Source: Pseudonocardia benzenivorans CB1190
Lineage (GTDB): Bacteria > Actinomycetota > Actinomycetes > Mycobacteriales > Pseudonocardiaceae
Assembly (NCBI RefSeq): GCF_000196675.2
Contig: NC_015312.1
Location: 4,402,001-4,466,000, forward strand
Length of the DNA: 64,000 nucleotides
Direction of reading: 5' to 3'
Of this stretch, positions 9,056 through 16,877 are shown piece by piece (position 1 is the stretch's first letter; every line of letters begins with the position of its first letter). A model generated the notes under the pieces. It did not search any database. It was not told the DNA's origin and saw only the letters and a list, made by a program, of their open reading frames with translations. A program made the translations under genes and the position numbers.

Positions 9056-9727
9056 GTGCCGGACCTCGCAGGCGAGCGGCCGGCGGCCGAGGAGCAGGTC
9101 CGCCGCGACATCCGCGACGTCCGGGCCCGCTGGCGCACCCGCCAGGTCCTCGACGCCGCGGTCAGGTTGATCAACACCGGCGGCCTGCACGGCATGTCGA
9201 TGCAGGCGCTGGCCAAGGAGGCGCAGATCAGCGTCGGCCTCATCTACAGCTACTTCGGCGGCAAGGAGGACGTCGTCGTCGCGGTGGTGGCCGACCTGGC
9301 CGAGCAGATTCGCCGGGAGGTCGACGACCGCATCGCCGCCGCCGGGGCCGACCCCGTCGAGCGGCTCGCCGCGGGGTTCGCCGGCTACTGCGTGGCGATG
9401 GACTCCCACCGCAACGCCGGGCTGCTGACCTACCGGCAGTCCGCCGAGCTCGGCCCCGCCGCCCGCGAACGGCTCAAGGAGGCCGAGCGCCGGACGTTCG
9501 CGCCGCTGACCGCCGTGGTCGAGGAGGCCGCCGCCGCCGGGCTGCTCGCCGACGGCGTCTCCCCCGAGGTGCTCGTCTTCGACCTGACGGTGCTCGCCCA
9601 GGTCTGGGCGCTCAAACACTGGCACTTCCCCGAGGGCTACGGCGTCGAACGGTTCGTCGCGGACCAGGTCGCGACGCTCGTCCGGCCCGCCCTCACCCCG
9701 ACCCCGCACGAAGGGAACAGCGCGTGA
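9056..9727 (+). CDS. TetR family transcriptional regulator
   Basis: Likely ligand-responsive repressor of the surrounding cyclohexanecarboxylate-type genes, 223 residues. The N-terminal helix-turn-helix is clear: RQVLDAAVRLINTGG, then MSMQALAKEAQISVGLIYSYF and the GGKEDVV continuation. The start is set at GTG 9056, with GGGAGG 4 nt upstream; an in-frame TTG at 8999 would overlap the promoter and is less likely. The stop overlaps the BadI-like start (GTGA), so regulator and enzymes are co-transcribed. The C-terminal ligand domain is too variable to name an effector; a CoA thioester would fit the context. Confidence 0.88.
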   Translation: MPDLAGERPAAEEQVRRDIRDVRARWRTRQVLDAAVRLINTGGLHGMSMQALAKEAQISVGLIYSYFGGKEDVVVAVVADLAEQIRREVDDRIAAAGADPVERLAAGFAGYCVAMDSHRNAGLLTYRQSAELGPAARERLKEAERRTFAPLTAVVEEAAAAGLLADGVSPEVLVFDLTVLAQVWALKHWHFPEGYGVERFVADQVATLVRPALTPTPHEGNSA

Positions 9728-10524
9728 CGCCCACCGACTTCGAGGACGTCCTCTACCGCGTCGAGGACACGACGGCCGTCGTGACGATCAACCGGCCGAA
9801 GCGCTACAACGCGTTCCGCGGCAGGACCGTCGAGGAGCTGATCTCCGCGCTGCGCACGGCGTGGGCCGACAGGGCGGTGCGGGTCGTCGTGCTCACCGGG
9901 GCGGGCGACAAGGCGTTCTGCACCGGCGGCGACGTCAAGCAGCGCGCCGAGACCGGCGACTACGGCCCCACCGAGAGCGGGCTGTTCGAGATCGACGCGC
10001 TGCACAAGCTCATCCGCGACATCCCCAAACCCGTCATCGCGGCGGTCAACGGCCTCGCGATCGGCGGCGGCCACGTGCTGCACGTGCTGTGCGACCTCTC
10101 GATCGCCGCGGACACCGCCCGGTTCGGGCAGGCCGGACCGCGTGTGGGGTCGTTCGACGCCGGGTTCGGCACCACCTACCTCGCGCGCGTCGTCGGTGAG
10201 AAACGGGCGCGCGAGATCTGGTACCTGTGCCGTCAGTACGACGCGGCGACCGCCGAACGGTGGGGTCTGGTCAATGCGGTCGTCCCGGCCGCCGACCTGA
10301 TGGCCGAGGCGCTGAGCTGGGCCGCCGACATCGGGCGGATGAGCCCGACGGCCATCACCTTCCTCAAGCACTCGTTCAACACCGACACCGAGCACCAGGC
10401 GGGACTGGCGAACGTCGCGTCGGCCGGACTCGCGCTGTTCGTCGAGTCCGAGGAGGGCAGGGAGGGCGCCCGGGCCTTCGCCGAGAAGCGGCCGCCGGAC
10501 TTCAGCGGCTACGCGGTCCGCTAG
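9724..10524 (+). CDS. badI: 2-ketocyclohexanecarboxyl-CoA hydrolase, BadI-like
   Basis: Crotonase-fold enzyme predicted to cleave the ring of 2-ketocyclohexanecarboxyl-CoA to give pimelyl-CoA. It has 266 residues. Matches to BadI as I know it: INRPKRYNAFRG, AFCTGGD (65-70), VPKP/IPKPVIA, AIGGGHVL, FGQAGPRVGSFDAGFGTTYL (about 134-152), EIWYLC (165-169), FNTDTEHQAG and the C-terminal EKRPPDFSGY. The closest alternative is MenB (dihydroxynaphthoyl-CoA synthase), a sister family; the absence of other men genes and the presence of AliA/AliB/BadH-like neighbours favour BadI. Its GTG start overlaps the TetR stop. Confidence 0.78.
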   Translation: MTPTDFEDVLYRVEDTTAVVTINRPKRYNAFRGRTVEELISALRTAWADRAVRVVVLTGAGDKAFCTGGDVKQRAETGDYGPTESGLFEIDALHKLIRDIPKPVIAAVNGLAIGGGHVLHVLCDLSIAADTARFGQAGPRVGSFDAGFGTTYLARVVGEKRAREIWYLCRQYDAATAERWGLVNAVVPAADLMAEALSWAADIGRMSPTAITFLKHSFNTDTEHQAGLANVASAGLALFVESEEGREGARAFAEKRPPDFSGYAVR

Positions 10525-10534
10525 GAGGGACGCC

Positions 10535-11686
10535 GTGGACTTCGGGCTCAGCGCCGAGCAGGAGGCCTTCCGTCAGGAGGTGCGGGCGTTCGCGACGGCG
10601 AGACTCGCCCCGCACTACCGTGCCGACGACCTCGCCGGATCGCTGCGGCCCTCGCTGGCGGGCGAGCTCGGCGCCATGGGCCTGACCGGCCTGCGGGCGC
10701 CCGAGCGCTTCGGCGGCCAGGACGCCGACGCCGTCACGACCGGGCTGGTGGCCGAGGAGGTCTCGCGGGCCGACTTCAACGCGTGCTACCTGGTGCTCAA
10801 CTCGGCACTCGTCACCGACATCCTGCTGGCGGGCGCGACCGAGGAGCAACTGGCCGGGTGGCTGCCGCCGATCGCGTCGGGAGAGCACGTCCCGGCGCTC
10901 TGCCTGACGGAGCCGGGCCACGGCTCCGACGCCGCGCACCTGCAGCTGCGCGCCGAGCCCGACGGCGACGGATGGCGGCTCTTCGGCGAGAAGACCTCGA
11001 TCTCGCTGGGGATGTACGCCCACGTCGGGGCGGTGTTCGCGCGCACCGGCGGCGAGGGGGCGCGGGGCGTGTCGGCGTTCATGGTCGATCTGTCCGACCC
11101 CGACCCCGACCTGGCCCGCAGCCCGCTCGACGACCACGGCAGCCGCGCGATCGGCCGGGCGAGCCTGTACTTCGACGGCGTGCGCGTGGGCCGCGACCAG
11201 CTCGTCGGCGGCGAGGGCGAGGGCTTCGTGTCGGTGATGCGCGGCTTCGACTACTCGCGCGCGGTCATCGGGCTGATGTGCCTGGGCATCGCCTCCGCCG
11301 CGCTCGACGACGCCTTCGCCTACGCCCGCGAGCGCGAGGCGTTCGGGCAGCCGATCGGGCGGTTCCAGGGGCTCGCGTTCCCGCTGGTGGAGTGCGCGAC
11401 GCAGCTGCGCGCCGCACGGCACCTCTGTTACGAGGCCCTGGCCCTCAAGGACGCCGGCGAGGACCCGGCCGTCCCGGCGAACATGGCCAAGTGGTGGGCA
11501 CCCAAGCTGGCCGCCGACATCGTCCACCAGTCGCTGCTGACCTTCGGGCACGCGGCCTGGTCGACCGACAACCCGCAGGGGCAGCGGCTGCGCGACGTCA
11601 TCGGCCTCGAGATCGGTGACGGAACCGCCCAGATCGCGAAGCTCGTGGTCGCCCGTCACCTGTTGGGGAGGGCGTATGCGCCATGA
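10535..11686 (+). CDS. aliB: Acyl-CoA dehydrogenase, AliB-like (cyclohexanecarboxyl-CoA dehydrogenase)
   Basis: FAD-dependent acyl-CoA dehydrogenase of 383 residues, predicted to oxidise cyclohexanecarboxyl-CoA to the 1-ene. Seen: an N-terminal helical domain, CLTEPGHGSDAAHL (FAD/substrate loop), EKTSISLG, the arginine-rich FDYSRAVIGLMCLGIA and REREAFGQPIGRFQG. At the usual catalytic position (YEGT in medium-chain enzymes) the sequence is GDGTAQI, so Asp362 stands where Glu is normal. It starts at GTG 10535; the stop of badI overlaps its ribosome site (taggaggg). The substrate is assigned from neighbours. Confidence 0.75.
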   Translation: MDFGLSAEQEAFRQEVRAFATARLAPHYRADDLAGSLRPSLAGELGAMGLTGLRAPERFGGQDADAVTTGLVAEEVSRADFNACYLVLNSALVTDILLAGATEEQLAGWLPPIASGEHVPALCLTEPGHGSDAAHLQLRAEPDGDGWRLFGEKTSISLGMYAHVGAVFARTGGEGARGVSAFMVDLSDPDPDLARSPLDDHGSRAIGRASLYFDGVRVGRDQLVGGEGEGFVSVMRGFDYSRAVIGLMCLGIASAALDDAFAYAREREAFGQPIGRFQGLAFPLVECATQLRAARHLCYEALALKDAGEDPAVPANMAKWWAPKLAADIVHQSLLTFGHAAWSTDNPQGQRLRDVIGLEIGDGTAQIAKLVVARHLLGRAYAP

Positions 11687-11726
11687 CACGTGGGGGGACT
11701 CTGGCATGTGGGCCGGTCGCCATGGG

Positions 11727-11732
11727 TACCCT
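11727..11732 (+). promoter_or_regulatory. -10 element of a probable leaderless gene
   Basis: TACCCT ends 5 nt before ATG 11738, with no purine-rich ribosome site between them. This is the spacing expected when transcription starts at or next to the start codon. No strong -35 was found. Confidence 0.4.
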
Positions 11733-11737
11733 GCCGT

Positions 11738-12073
11738 ATGTCCACATCGCACGCCGCCGAGCCGACCCCGACACCGGTGACGGACGGTACCCCGCCCCCC
11801 GCAGCGTCGCCCGCCCACGCGCGCGGCGGTTCCGTCGGCGGCCCGGGCTGGGCGGTCGACTCGCACGACGGCCAGAGCACCCTCAAGCTGCACGCCGCGA
11901 TCTCGGTGATGGCCACGATCCTGTGCCTGTTCGTGGCCGTCGTCTTCGTCTACCTCGAGACGATCGCCGCGGCGATCGTCTTCGCCGTCATCGCGCTGAT
12001 CTGCATCGGCATCTTCGTGGGGTGCCGCGCGCGGCTGGCGAAGGTGCGCAGGAGCGGCTCCGGGCACGGCTGA
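11738..12073 (+). CDS. Small membrane protein of unknown function
   Basis: A 111-residue protein. Residues 1-45 are Pro/Ala/Thr-rich and probably disordered. Two membrane helices follow, at about 52-75 (LHAAISVMATILCLFVAVVF) and 78-97 (IAAAIVFAVIALICIGIFVG), and the end is basic (CRARLAKVRRSG). I start it at ATG 11738 rather than at 11690 because the region between reads as promoter. It follows aliB by 51 bp on the same strand, but the separate -10 suggests its own transcription. I do not recognise a family and give no function. Confidence 0.65.
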   Translation: MSTSHAAEPTPTPVTDGTPPPAASPAHARGGSVGGPGWAVDSHDGQSTLKLHAAISVMATILCLFVAVVFVYLETIAAAIVFAVIALICIGIFVGCRARLAKVRRSGSGHG

Positions 12074-12109
12074 GGCGCCCGGAGCCGGCCGGTCCGGCGG
12101 TACGTCCCG

Positions 12110-12165
12110 GTCAGTGCGTCCCGGTCAGTGCGTCCCAGTCAGTGCGTCCCGGTCAGTACGTCTTC
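12110..12165. repeat. 14-bp tandem repeat at an SDR gene 3' end
   Basis: Three units of GTCAGTGCGTCCCG (12110-12123, 12124-12137 with one change, 12138-12151), then a fourth degenerate unit GTCAGTACGTC (12152-12162) that contains the stop codon and last codons of the minus-strand SDR gene. The array appears to have grown from the gene end. Confidence 0.8.
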
Positions 12166-12950
12166 GCGCTGTTCCAGCCGCCGTCGACGAACAGGGTCGT
12201 CCCGTTGACGTAGTCCGACTCGGGGCCGCACAGGAACGCGACGGGCCCGGCGATCTCCTCCGGCTGGGCCCACCGCTTCATCGGGGCGTTGCGCTCGATC
12301 GACTCCCGCATGGCGGGCGACTCGAAGTACGCGCGCGTCATCGGCGTCTCGACGACACCGGGGCCGATGGCGTTGCACCAGATGCCGCGAGCGGCGAACT
12401 CCAGCGTGATCGTCTTGGTGAGCATGATGATCCCGGCCTTGGCGACGCAGTAGGCCGAACGGTCGGCGAAGGCCAGCTCCCCGGTGATCGACGCGATGTT
12501 CACGATCTTGCCGCGGCCCTGCTCGATCATGCCGGGGATCGCCGCGCGCGAGAGCACGAACGGCGCGGTGAGGTCGACGTCGAGGGTGTGGCGCCACTCC
12601 TTCGGCGTGAGGTCGAGGATCGGGGCGATCTGGCGGACGCCGGCGTTGTTGACGAGGACGTCGAGGCCGCCGAGCTGCGCGCGGACCCGGCCGGGGAGCG
12701 CCTCGGTCTGCTCGTCGTCGGAGAGGTCGACGACGAACGTGGCCGCCTGCTCCCCGAACTCGGCCGCGGCATCGGCCAGGCTCGCCTCGTCGAGGTCGAC
12801 CAGTGCCAGCCGCGCCCCCGCGGCGTGCAACCGTCGAGAGATCGCCCGGCCGAGCCCGCCCGCCGCGCCGGTCACCACCGCGACCTTGTCGCGCAGCACG
12901 TCGGGGCCCGGGGCCGCCCTGTCGGCCACGGTCTCACCAGAAGGGGTCAT
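12153..12950 (-). CDS. SDR family oxidoreductase
   Basis: NAD(P)-dependent short-chain dehydrogenase of 265 residues. The core is complete: TGAAGGLG near residues 27-34, NNAG, catalytic Ser in ASITGELAF, then YCVAKAG with Tyr and Lys, followed by AIGPGVVETPM. The C-terminal GTTLFVDGGW is standard. An N-terminal extension of about 20 residues precedes the fold, so a start slightly further in is possible. It is not obviously in an operon: the AliB/small membrane block converges on it and the Rho-N-like gene lies 70 bp upstream. The substrate is unknown. Confidence 0.85.
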   Translation of the reverse strand: MTPSGETVADRAAPGPDVLRDKVAVVTGAAGGLGRAISRRLHAAGARLALVDLDEASLADAAAEFGEQAATFVVDLSDDEQTEALPGRVRAQLGGLDVLVNNAGVRQIAPILDLTPKEWRHTLDVDLTAPFVLSRAAIPGMIEQGRGKIVNIASITGELAFADRSAYCVAKAGIIMLTKTITLEFAARGIWCNAIGPGVVETPMTRAYFESPAMRESIERNAPMKRWAQPEEIAGPVAFLCGPESDYVNGTTLFVDGGWNSAKTY

Positions 12951-13020
12951 CGTCGTCCGCTCCGTTCGTCGTGAGGGTTGCGACGACGATCGTGACGGAT
13001 CTTCGGTGCGGCCGCCCGGC

Positions 13021-13278
13021 TCAGTGGTTGCGCAGGGCGTCGACGAGCTCCTTCTTGCTCATCGACGACCGGCCGTCGATGCCGACCTTCTTCGCGCGGT
13101 CGTAGAGCTCGCCCTTGGTCATGTCCTCGTAGCTGCCCGACCTGCCCCCGCGCGAGGACACCTTCTTGCGGCCCTCGTTCGCCGAGGCGTTCGCGATCCG
13201 CGCAGCCTTCTCCTTCGAGGCGCCCTGCTTGCGGATCTCCTCGTAGGTCTTCTCGTCCTTGATGCTCGAGTTCGGCAT
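13021..13278 (-). CDS. Rho termination factor N-terminal-like small protein (DUF7218-type)
   Basis: An 85-residue, highly charged protein. The first half is a Lys/Glu-rich helix segment (IKDEKTYEEIRKQGASKEKA). The second half is a SAP/Rho-N-like fold (MTKGELYDRAKKVGIDGRSS then MSKKELVDALRNH), a small helical module that in Rho binds nucleic acid. The start ATG 13278 gives the expected MPNSSIKDEKTY opening; an AGGAG sits unusually close to it. The frame continues upstream to 13461 but that part overlaps the ligase gene in another frame and is not credible. The role is unknown; nucleic-acid binding is inference from the fold. Confidence 0.78.
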   Translation of the reverse strand: MPNSSIKDEKTYEEIRKQGASKEKAARIANASANEGRKKVSSRGGRSGSYEDMTKGELYDRAKKVGIDGRSSMSKKELVDALRNH

Positions 13279-13325
13279 GCTCCTGACGTGCCCGGATCGC
13301 CACCCGACGAAACGCGCGACGTCCG

Positions 13326-15053
13326 TCAGCGACGCTCGCGCGCCCACTCCCGCAGCACGGCGGCGCGGATCTTCGTACCGTTGGTGCCCGACGTCGTCGG
13401 CATCGCGTCGACGACGTGGACGGACTCCGGCACCTTGAAGTGCGCCAGCCCCTGGGCACACCAGGCGCGCAGCGCGGCCGCGTCGGGCGCCGCCCCGTCC
13501 GCGGCCGTCACGAACGCGACCGCGACCGTCGCGCCGTCGTCCGCGGTGACGCCGACGACCTTGGCGATCCCGACGTCCGGGTGCGCGCCGAGCCGGTTCT
13601 CGATCTCCGCGGGGTCGACGAGGAACCCGCGCAGCCGCAGCGCGTCGCCCATCCGGCAGACGTAGACGAAGGCGCCGTCGTCGACCAGCACGCCGAGGTC
13701 GCCGGAGCCGAACCAGCCGTCGGCGGTGCGCGACGCGGCGGCCCGCTCGGGCTCACCCAGGTACGCGTCGACGACGCACGGGCCGCGGAACTGCAGCTCG
13801 CCCTCGACCCCGTGGGCGACGGGCTCCCCCGTCGCCGGGTCGACGGTCCGCACCTCCGTCGCCGGGTCGACGACGCGTCCGCCACCGAACCAGCGTCCCG
13901 GCGCCGGCTCCGCGTCCGGCCACATCGTGAGCAGGGCGAACAGCTCCGACGCGCCGTACACGCCGGTCGTGCGGACGCCGAGCTCGTCGGCCGCCCACCG
14001 GGCCAGCTCCCGCATCCTGCCCTGGAAGTCCGCCGCGCCCCACCACCGCCAGCTCCGCAGGTCACGCGGCCGGGCCTGCTGCGCCGCCCGGAGCCGGATC
14101 ACCATGTCGTCGCCGGCAGGCACGTGCGTGACCCCGTGCTCGGCCATCAGGTCGAGCACCTCGTCGGGGTCGAACACCGGGACGAACAGGCAACGGCCGC
14201 CGGCTGCGAGCGTCGCGGTCGCCGCGTTGAACCCGTACACGCCCGACAGCGGCAGCGCGCACAGCATCGTGTCGGCCTCGCCGAGGCCCCCCATCGCGGC
14301 GGCGTCGGCGACGGCCTGCCGGAGCACCGCGGACCCGCTGTGCGCGGCGAGCTTGGGCATCCCGGTCGAGCCGGACGTGGTGAAGGCGACGACCGGCGCG
14401 GCCGGGTCGGACGGCGCCGGCTCCGGGGCCGGGCCCGTCGGGTCCGGGGCCCAGGACCCGCCGCCGACGTCGGCAGCGCCCGGATCGGGCGCCGGCTCGC
14501 CCGGCCCGGCGACGAGCACCACGGCGGGAGCCGGGGCGTCGATCGCGCTCAGCGCCTCGCGCAGCCTCCCGAGCAGGTCGAGGCCGTGGAACGCGTGCGC
14601 GAGGACGACGAGGACCGGTCGCGCCCGCTCCAGGACGTGGCCGACCTCGTCGACGTTGTAGCGGGTGTTGACCCCGATGACGTGCGCGCCGCGGGCCGCG
14701 ACGGCGAACTGCCAGGCCAACGCGTCGGACCAGTTGGGGAGCCAGACCGCGACGCAGTCGCCCGGCCCGACCCCGCGCTCGGCGAGCCCGGCGGCGAGCC
14801 GGCAGGTGCGCCGCCACAGCTCACCGCGGGTGACGGGGACGGTCGTGCCGGCCGCGGTGCGGTCGAGCACCACCACCGCCCCGGGGTCGCGACGGGCGAG
14901 ATCGCCGAGCAGCGCGGGGAGGTCGGCCGGCGCGGCGGGCGGGGCCGGGTGCGGCGCCACCGGGTGCGGAGCCGGTGGCCCCGCGTCGGTGCTGATCTCC
15001 TGAGCGCTGATCTCCTCGGTACTGAAATCCTGAGCGCAGATCTCCTCGGGCAC
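13326..15053 (-). CDS. AMP-dependent synthetase/ligase (acyl-CoA synthetase)
   Basis: ANL-superfamily ligase, 575 residues. Seen: P-loop TTSGSTGMPK at 225-234, YGASEL, the hinge RMGDALRLRGFLVDPAEIEN, and a C-terminal catalytic lysine in GTNGTKIRAAV, a variant of the usual PxGK. Two odd segments: residues 3-22 are four copies of a five-residue repeat ([EQ][ED][IF][SC][AT]), and residues 180-218 form a Pro/Ala/Asp-rich linker. The start GTG 15053 has GGAGG upstream at a rather long 12 nt. It could act on any carboxylic acid; nothing nearby fixes the substrate. Confidence 0.83.
   Translation of the reverse strand: MPEEICAQDFSTEEISAQEISTDAGPPAPHPVAPHPAPPAAPADLPALLGDLARRDPGAVVVLDRTAAGTTVPVTRGELWRRTCRLAAGLAERGVGPGDCVAVWLPNWSDALAWQFAVAARGAHVIGVNTRYNVDEVGHVLERARPVLVVLAHAFHGLDLLGRLREALSAIDAPAPAVVLVAGPGEPAPDPGAADVGGGSWAPDPTGPAPEPAPSDPAAPVVAFTTSGSTGMPKLAAHSGSAVLRQAVADAAAMGGLGEADTMLCALPLSGVYGFNAATATLAAGGRCLFVPVFDPDEVLDLMAEHGVTHVPAGDDMVIRLRAAQQARPRDLRSWRWWGAADFQGRMRELARWAADELGVRTTGVYGASELFALLTMWPDAEPAPGRWFGGGRVVDPATEVRTVDPATGEPVAHGVEGELQFRGPCVVDAYLGEPERAAASRTADGWFGSGDLGVLVDDGAFVYVCRMGDALRLRGFLVDPAEIENRLGAHPDVGIAKVVGVTADDGATVAVAFVTAADGAAPDAAALRAWCAQGLAHFKVPESVHVVDAMPTTSGTNGTKIRAAVLREWARERR
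14988..15047. repeat. 15-bp tandem repeat, four copies, in the ligase N-terminus
   Basis: Four consecutive 15-bp units built on CTGATCTCCT(C/G) encode residues 3-22 of the ligase as five-residue repeats (EEICA, QDFST, EEISA, QEIST). The repeats keep the reading frame, which argues that they are translated. Confidence 0.75.
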
Positions 15054-15163
15054 CCGGCGAACCTACCTCCGCCAAATCCCGCGCGGTGCCGTCCGCGCGG
15101 GTGCCTGGGGGCGTCCGGCGGATCACTCGCCGCGGTCTCGGCAACGGCGATCCGTCGGACCGT

Positions 15164-16243
15164 CTAGGCCCAGGCGCCGCGCTCGTACTGCACGGGATAG
15201 GGAGCCTGCGCCGCCGGGACGCCGAGCTCGTGCGCGGCCCGCAACGGCCAGGCCGGCTCACGCAGCGCGGCCCGGGCGAGCAGCACGACGTCCGCCGCGC
15301 CGTCGTCGAGGACCCGCTGGGCATGCCCCGGTTCGGTGATGAGCCCGACCGCGCCGGTCGCGATGCCGGCCTTCGCCCGGACCTGCGCGGCGAAGGGCAC
15401 CTGGTAGCCCGGCCCGAGGTCGATCTGCTGCCGCGGGTCGAGGCCGCCGGAGCTGACGTCGACGAGATCGACGCCGTGCTCGACGAGCAGCCCGGAGACC
15501 TCACAGGTCTCCTCGACGCTCCAGCCGCCGTCGACCCAGTCCGTCGCCGAGAGCCGCACGAGGACGGGCTTGCGCTCGGGGACGACCCCGCGGACCGCGT
15601 CGACGACCTCGAGCAGCAGCCGGACCCGGTTCTCGAAGGAGCCGCCGTAGGCGTCGTCGCGGCGGTTGGCCAGCGGCGAGAGGAACTGGTGGAGCAGGTA
15701 GCCGTGCGCGCCGTGCAGCTCGACGGTGTCGAACCCGGCGGCGTCGGCGCGGGCCGCAGCGGCCGCGAAGGCGTCGACGACCCCACGCAGCCCGGCCGCG
15801 TCCAACGCCAGGGGCTCGGCCAACCGGCCGAACGCGGTGGCCGACGGGCCGACCGACGGCCAGCCGCCCTCGTCGGCCGGGACGGTCCCGCCGCCTCGCC
15901 AGGGCGCCTCGATCGAGGCCTTGCGTCCCGCGTGCGCCAGCTGGACGCCCGCGGCCGCACCCTGGGCGTGGAGGAACCCGACGATGCGCTCCCACGCCTG
16001 TGCCTGCGCGTCGTCCCAGATGCCGACGTCCTGCGGGCTGATCCGACCCTCGGGCAGCACCGCGGCCGCCTCGGTGAGCACCAGGCCGAAGCCGCCCGTC
16101 GCACGCGAACCCAGGTGGACCAGGTGCCAGTCCGTCGGCACCCCGTCGCGGGCGTCCACGGCGTACTGACACATCGGGGCGAGCCAGATCCGGTTGCGGA
16201 CGGTGAGCCCGCGCAGCGTGATCGGGTCGAACAGGGCCGGCAT
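15164..16243 (-). CDS. NADH:flavin oxidoreductase, old yellow enzyme family (YqjM-like)
   Basis: FMN-dependent ene-reductase of 359 residues that reduces activated C=C bonds. Start ATG 16243 has GAGGAG 7 nt upstream and gives the canonical MPALFDPITLRGLTVRNRI. Seen: APMCQY (flavin loop with the redox-tuning Cys of the YqjM class), WHLVHLGSRA, QLAHAGRK (substrate-binding region), ELHGAHGYLLHQFLSPLANR, and AGFDTVE. The length agrees with YqjM-type proteins. It is monocistronic by spacing. The physiological substrate is not known. Confidence 0.9.
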   Translation of the reverse strand: MPALFDPITLRGLTVRNRIWLAPMCQYAVDARDGVPTDWHLVHLGSRATGGFGLVLTEAAAVLPEGRISPQDVGIWDDAQAQAWERIVGFLHAQGAAAGVQLAHAGRKASIEAPWRGGGTVPADEGGWPSVGPSATAFGRLAEPLALDAAGLRGVVDAFAAAAARADAAGFDTVELHGAHGYLLHQFLSPLANRRDDAYGGSFENRVRLLLEVVDAVRGVVPERKPVLVRLSATDWVDGGWSVEETCEVSGLLVEHGVDLVDVSSGGLDPRQQIDLGPGYQVPFAAQVRAKAGIATGAVGLITEPGHAQRVLDDGAADVVLLARAALREPAWPLRAAHELGVPAAQAPYPVQYERGAWA

Positions 16244-16440
16244 GCAGCGCTCCTCACGACATGGCCACCCGCGTGGCCCACCACGCTGATCAACGGCCGG
16301 ATGTCGCCGGGGCATCGCACGGCGTGATCGACGTCTCTCGCAGCTGCCTCTCGCAGCACGCCCACGCACGGCGACGGCCGGCCCCCGGAGTTCGGGGACC
16401 GGCCGTCGCCGGTCAGTCGGTCACGCGGCTCTGCCGCGCG

Positions 16441-16596
16441 TCAGAACCAGACTTTTCGACCACCGACCGGACGGCCGACGCTGCCCAGCACGAGCAGGAC
16501 GATGCCGATCAGCAGCAGCAGGCCGCCGATGTAGTAGAGCACCGGGATCCCGACGATCAGACCGATGACCAGGAGTATCAGCCCGAGGATGATCAT
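16441..16596 (-). CDS. DUF6131 family small membrane protein
   Basis: A 51-residue protein made of two short hydrophobic helices around a Tyr-Tyr turn (GIPVLYYIGGLLLLIG) and a basic C-terminus RPVGGRKVWF. The start ATG 16596 has an AAGGA ribosome site 6 nt upstream. Short DUF6131 proteins of this form are widespread in actinobacteria; function unknown. Further upstream on the minus strand a GGTTT N16 GTGCAT pair loosely resembles a stress-sigma (SigB/SigF) promoter, which is only a suggestion. It diverges from the catalase gene. Confidence 0.85.
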   Translation of the reverse strand: MIILGLILLVIGLIVGIPVLYYIGGLLLLIGIVLLVLGSVGRPVGGRKVWF

Positions 16597-16777
16597 TGGC
16601 GTTCCTTTCCGAAGGGGGCCCTTCCGGGAGGAAGGGTCGAAAAGCTGGCCGAGAATGCACCGCAGGCCCGTCTTCGAAACCTACGAATGTGATTTCACTC
16701 CGTTCGTCGCAGTGCGCGCCGCCGGTTCCCCGAATGCCGGTCACCCGTGCGGACGTGTACCGCCCCGGCCCGCCCGA

Positions 16778-16803
16778 ATGGTGTTCCGCCCGATGGTGTT
16801 CCG
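16778..16803 (+). repeat. Direct repeat upstream of catalase
   Basis: ATGGTGTTCCG occurs twice (16778-16788 and 16793-16803), 15 bp apart, about 75 bp upstream of the catalase start. It could be a regulator site; there is no direct evidence. Confidence 0.35.
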
Positions 16804-16877
16804 GAGGCGGAGGTTTGACGTCGGGGAAAACGGTGACCCGGGTATGAGCCCCGTTCCGACCCCGAGGAGACGACGCT

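Noticed and set aside
16812..16845. SigB/SigF-type promoter (GGTTT ... GGGTAT) for catalase
   Set aside because: The two elements are 23 bp apart, outside the usual 15-17 bp.
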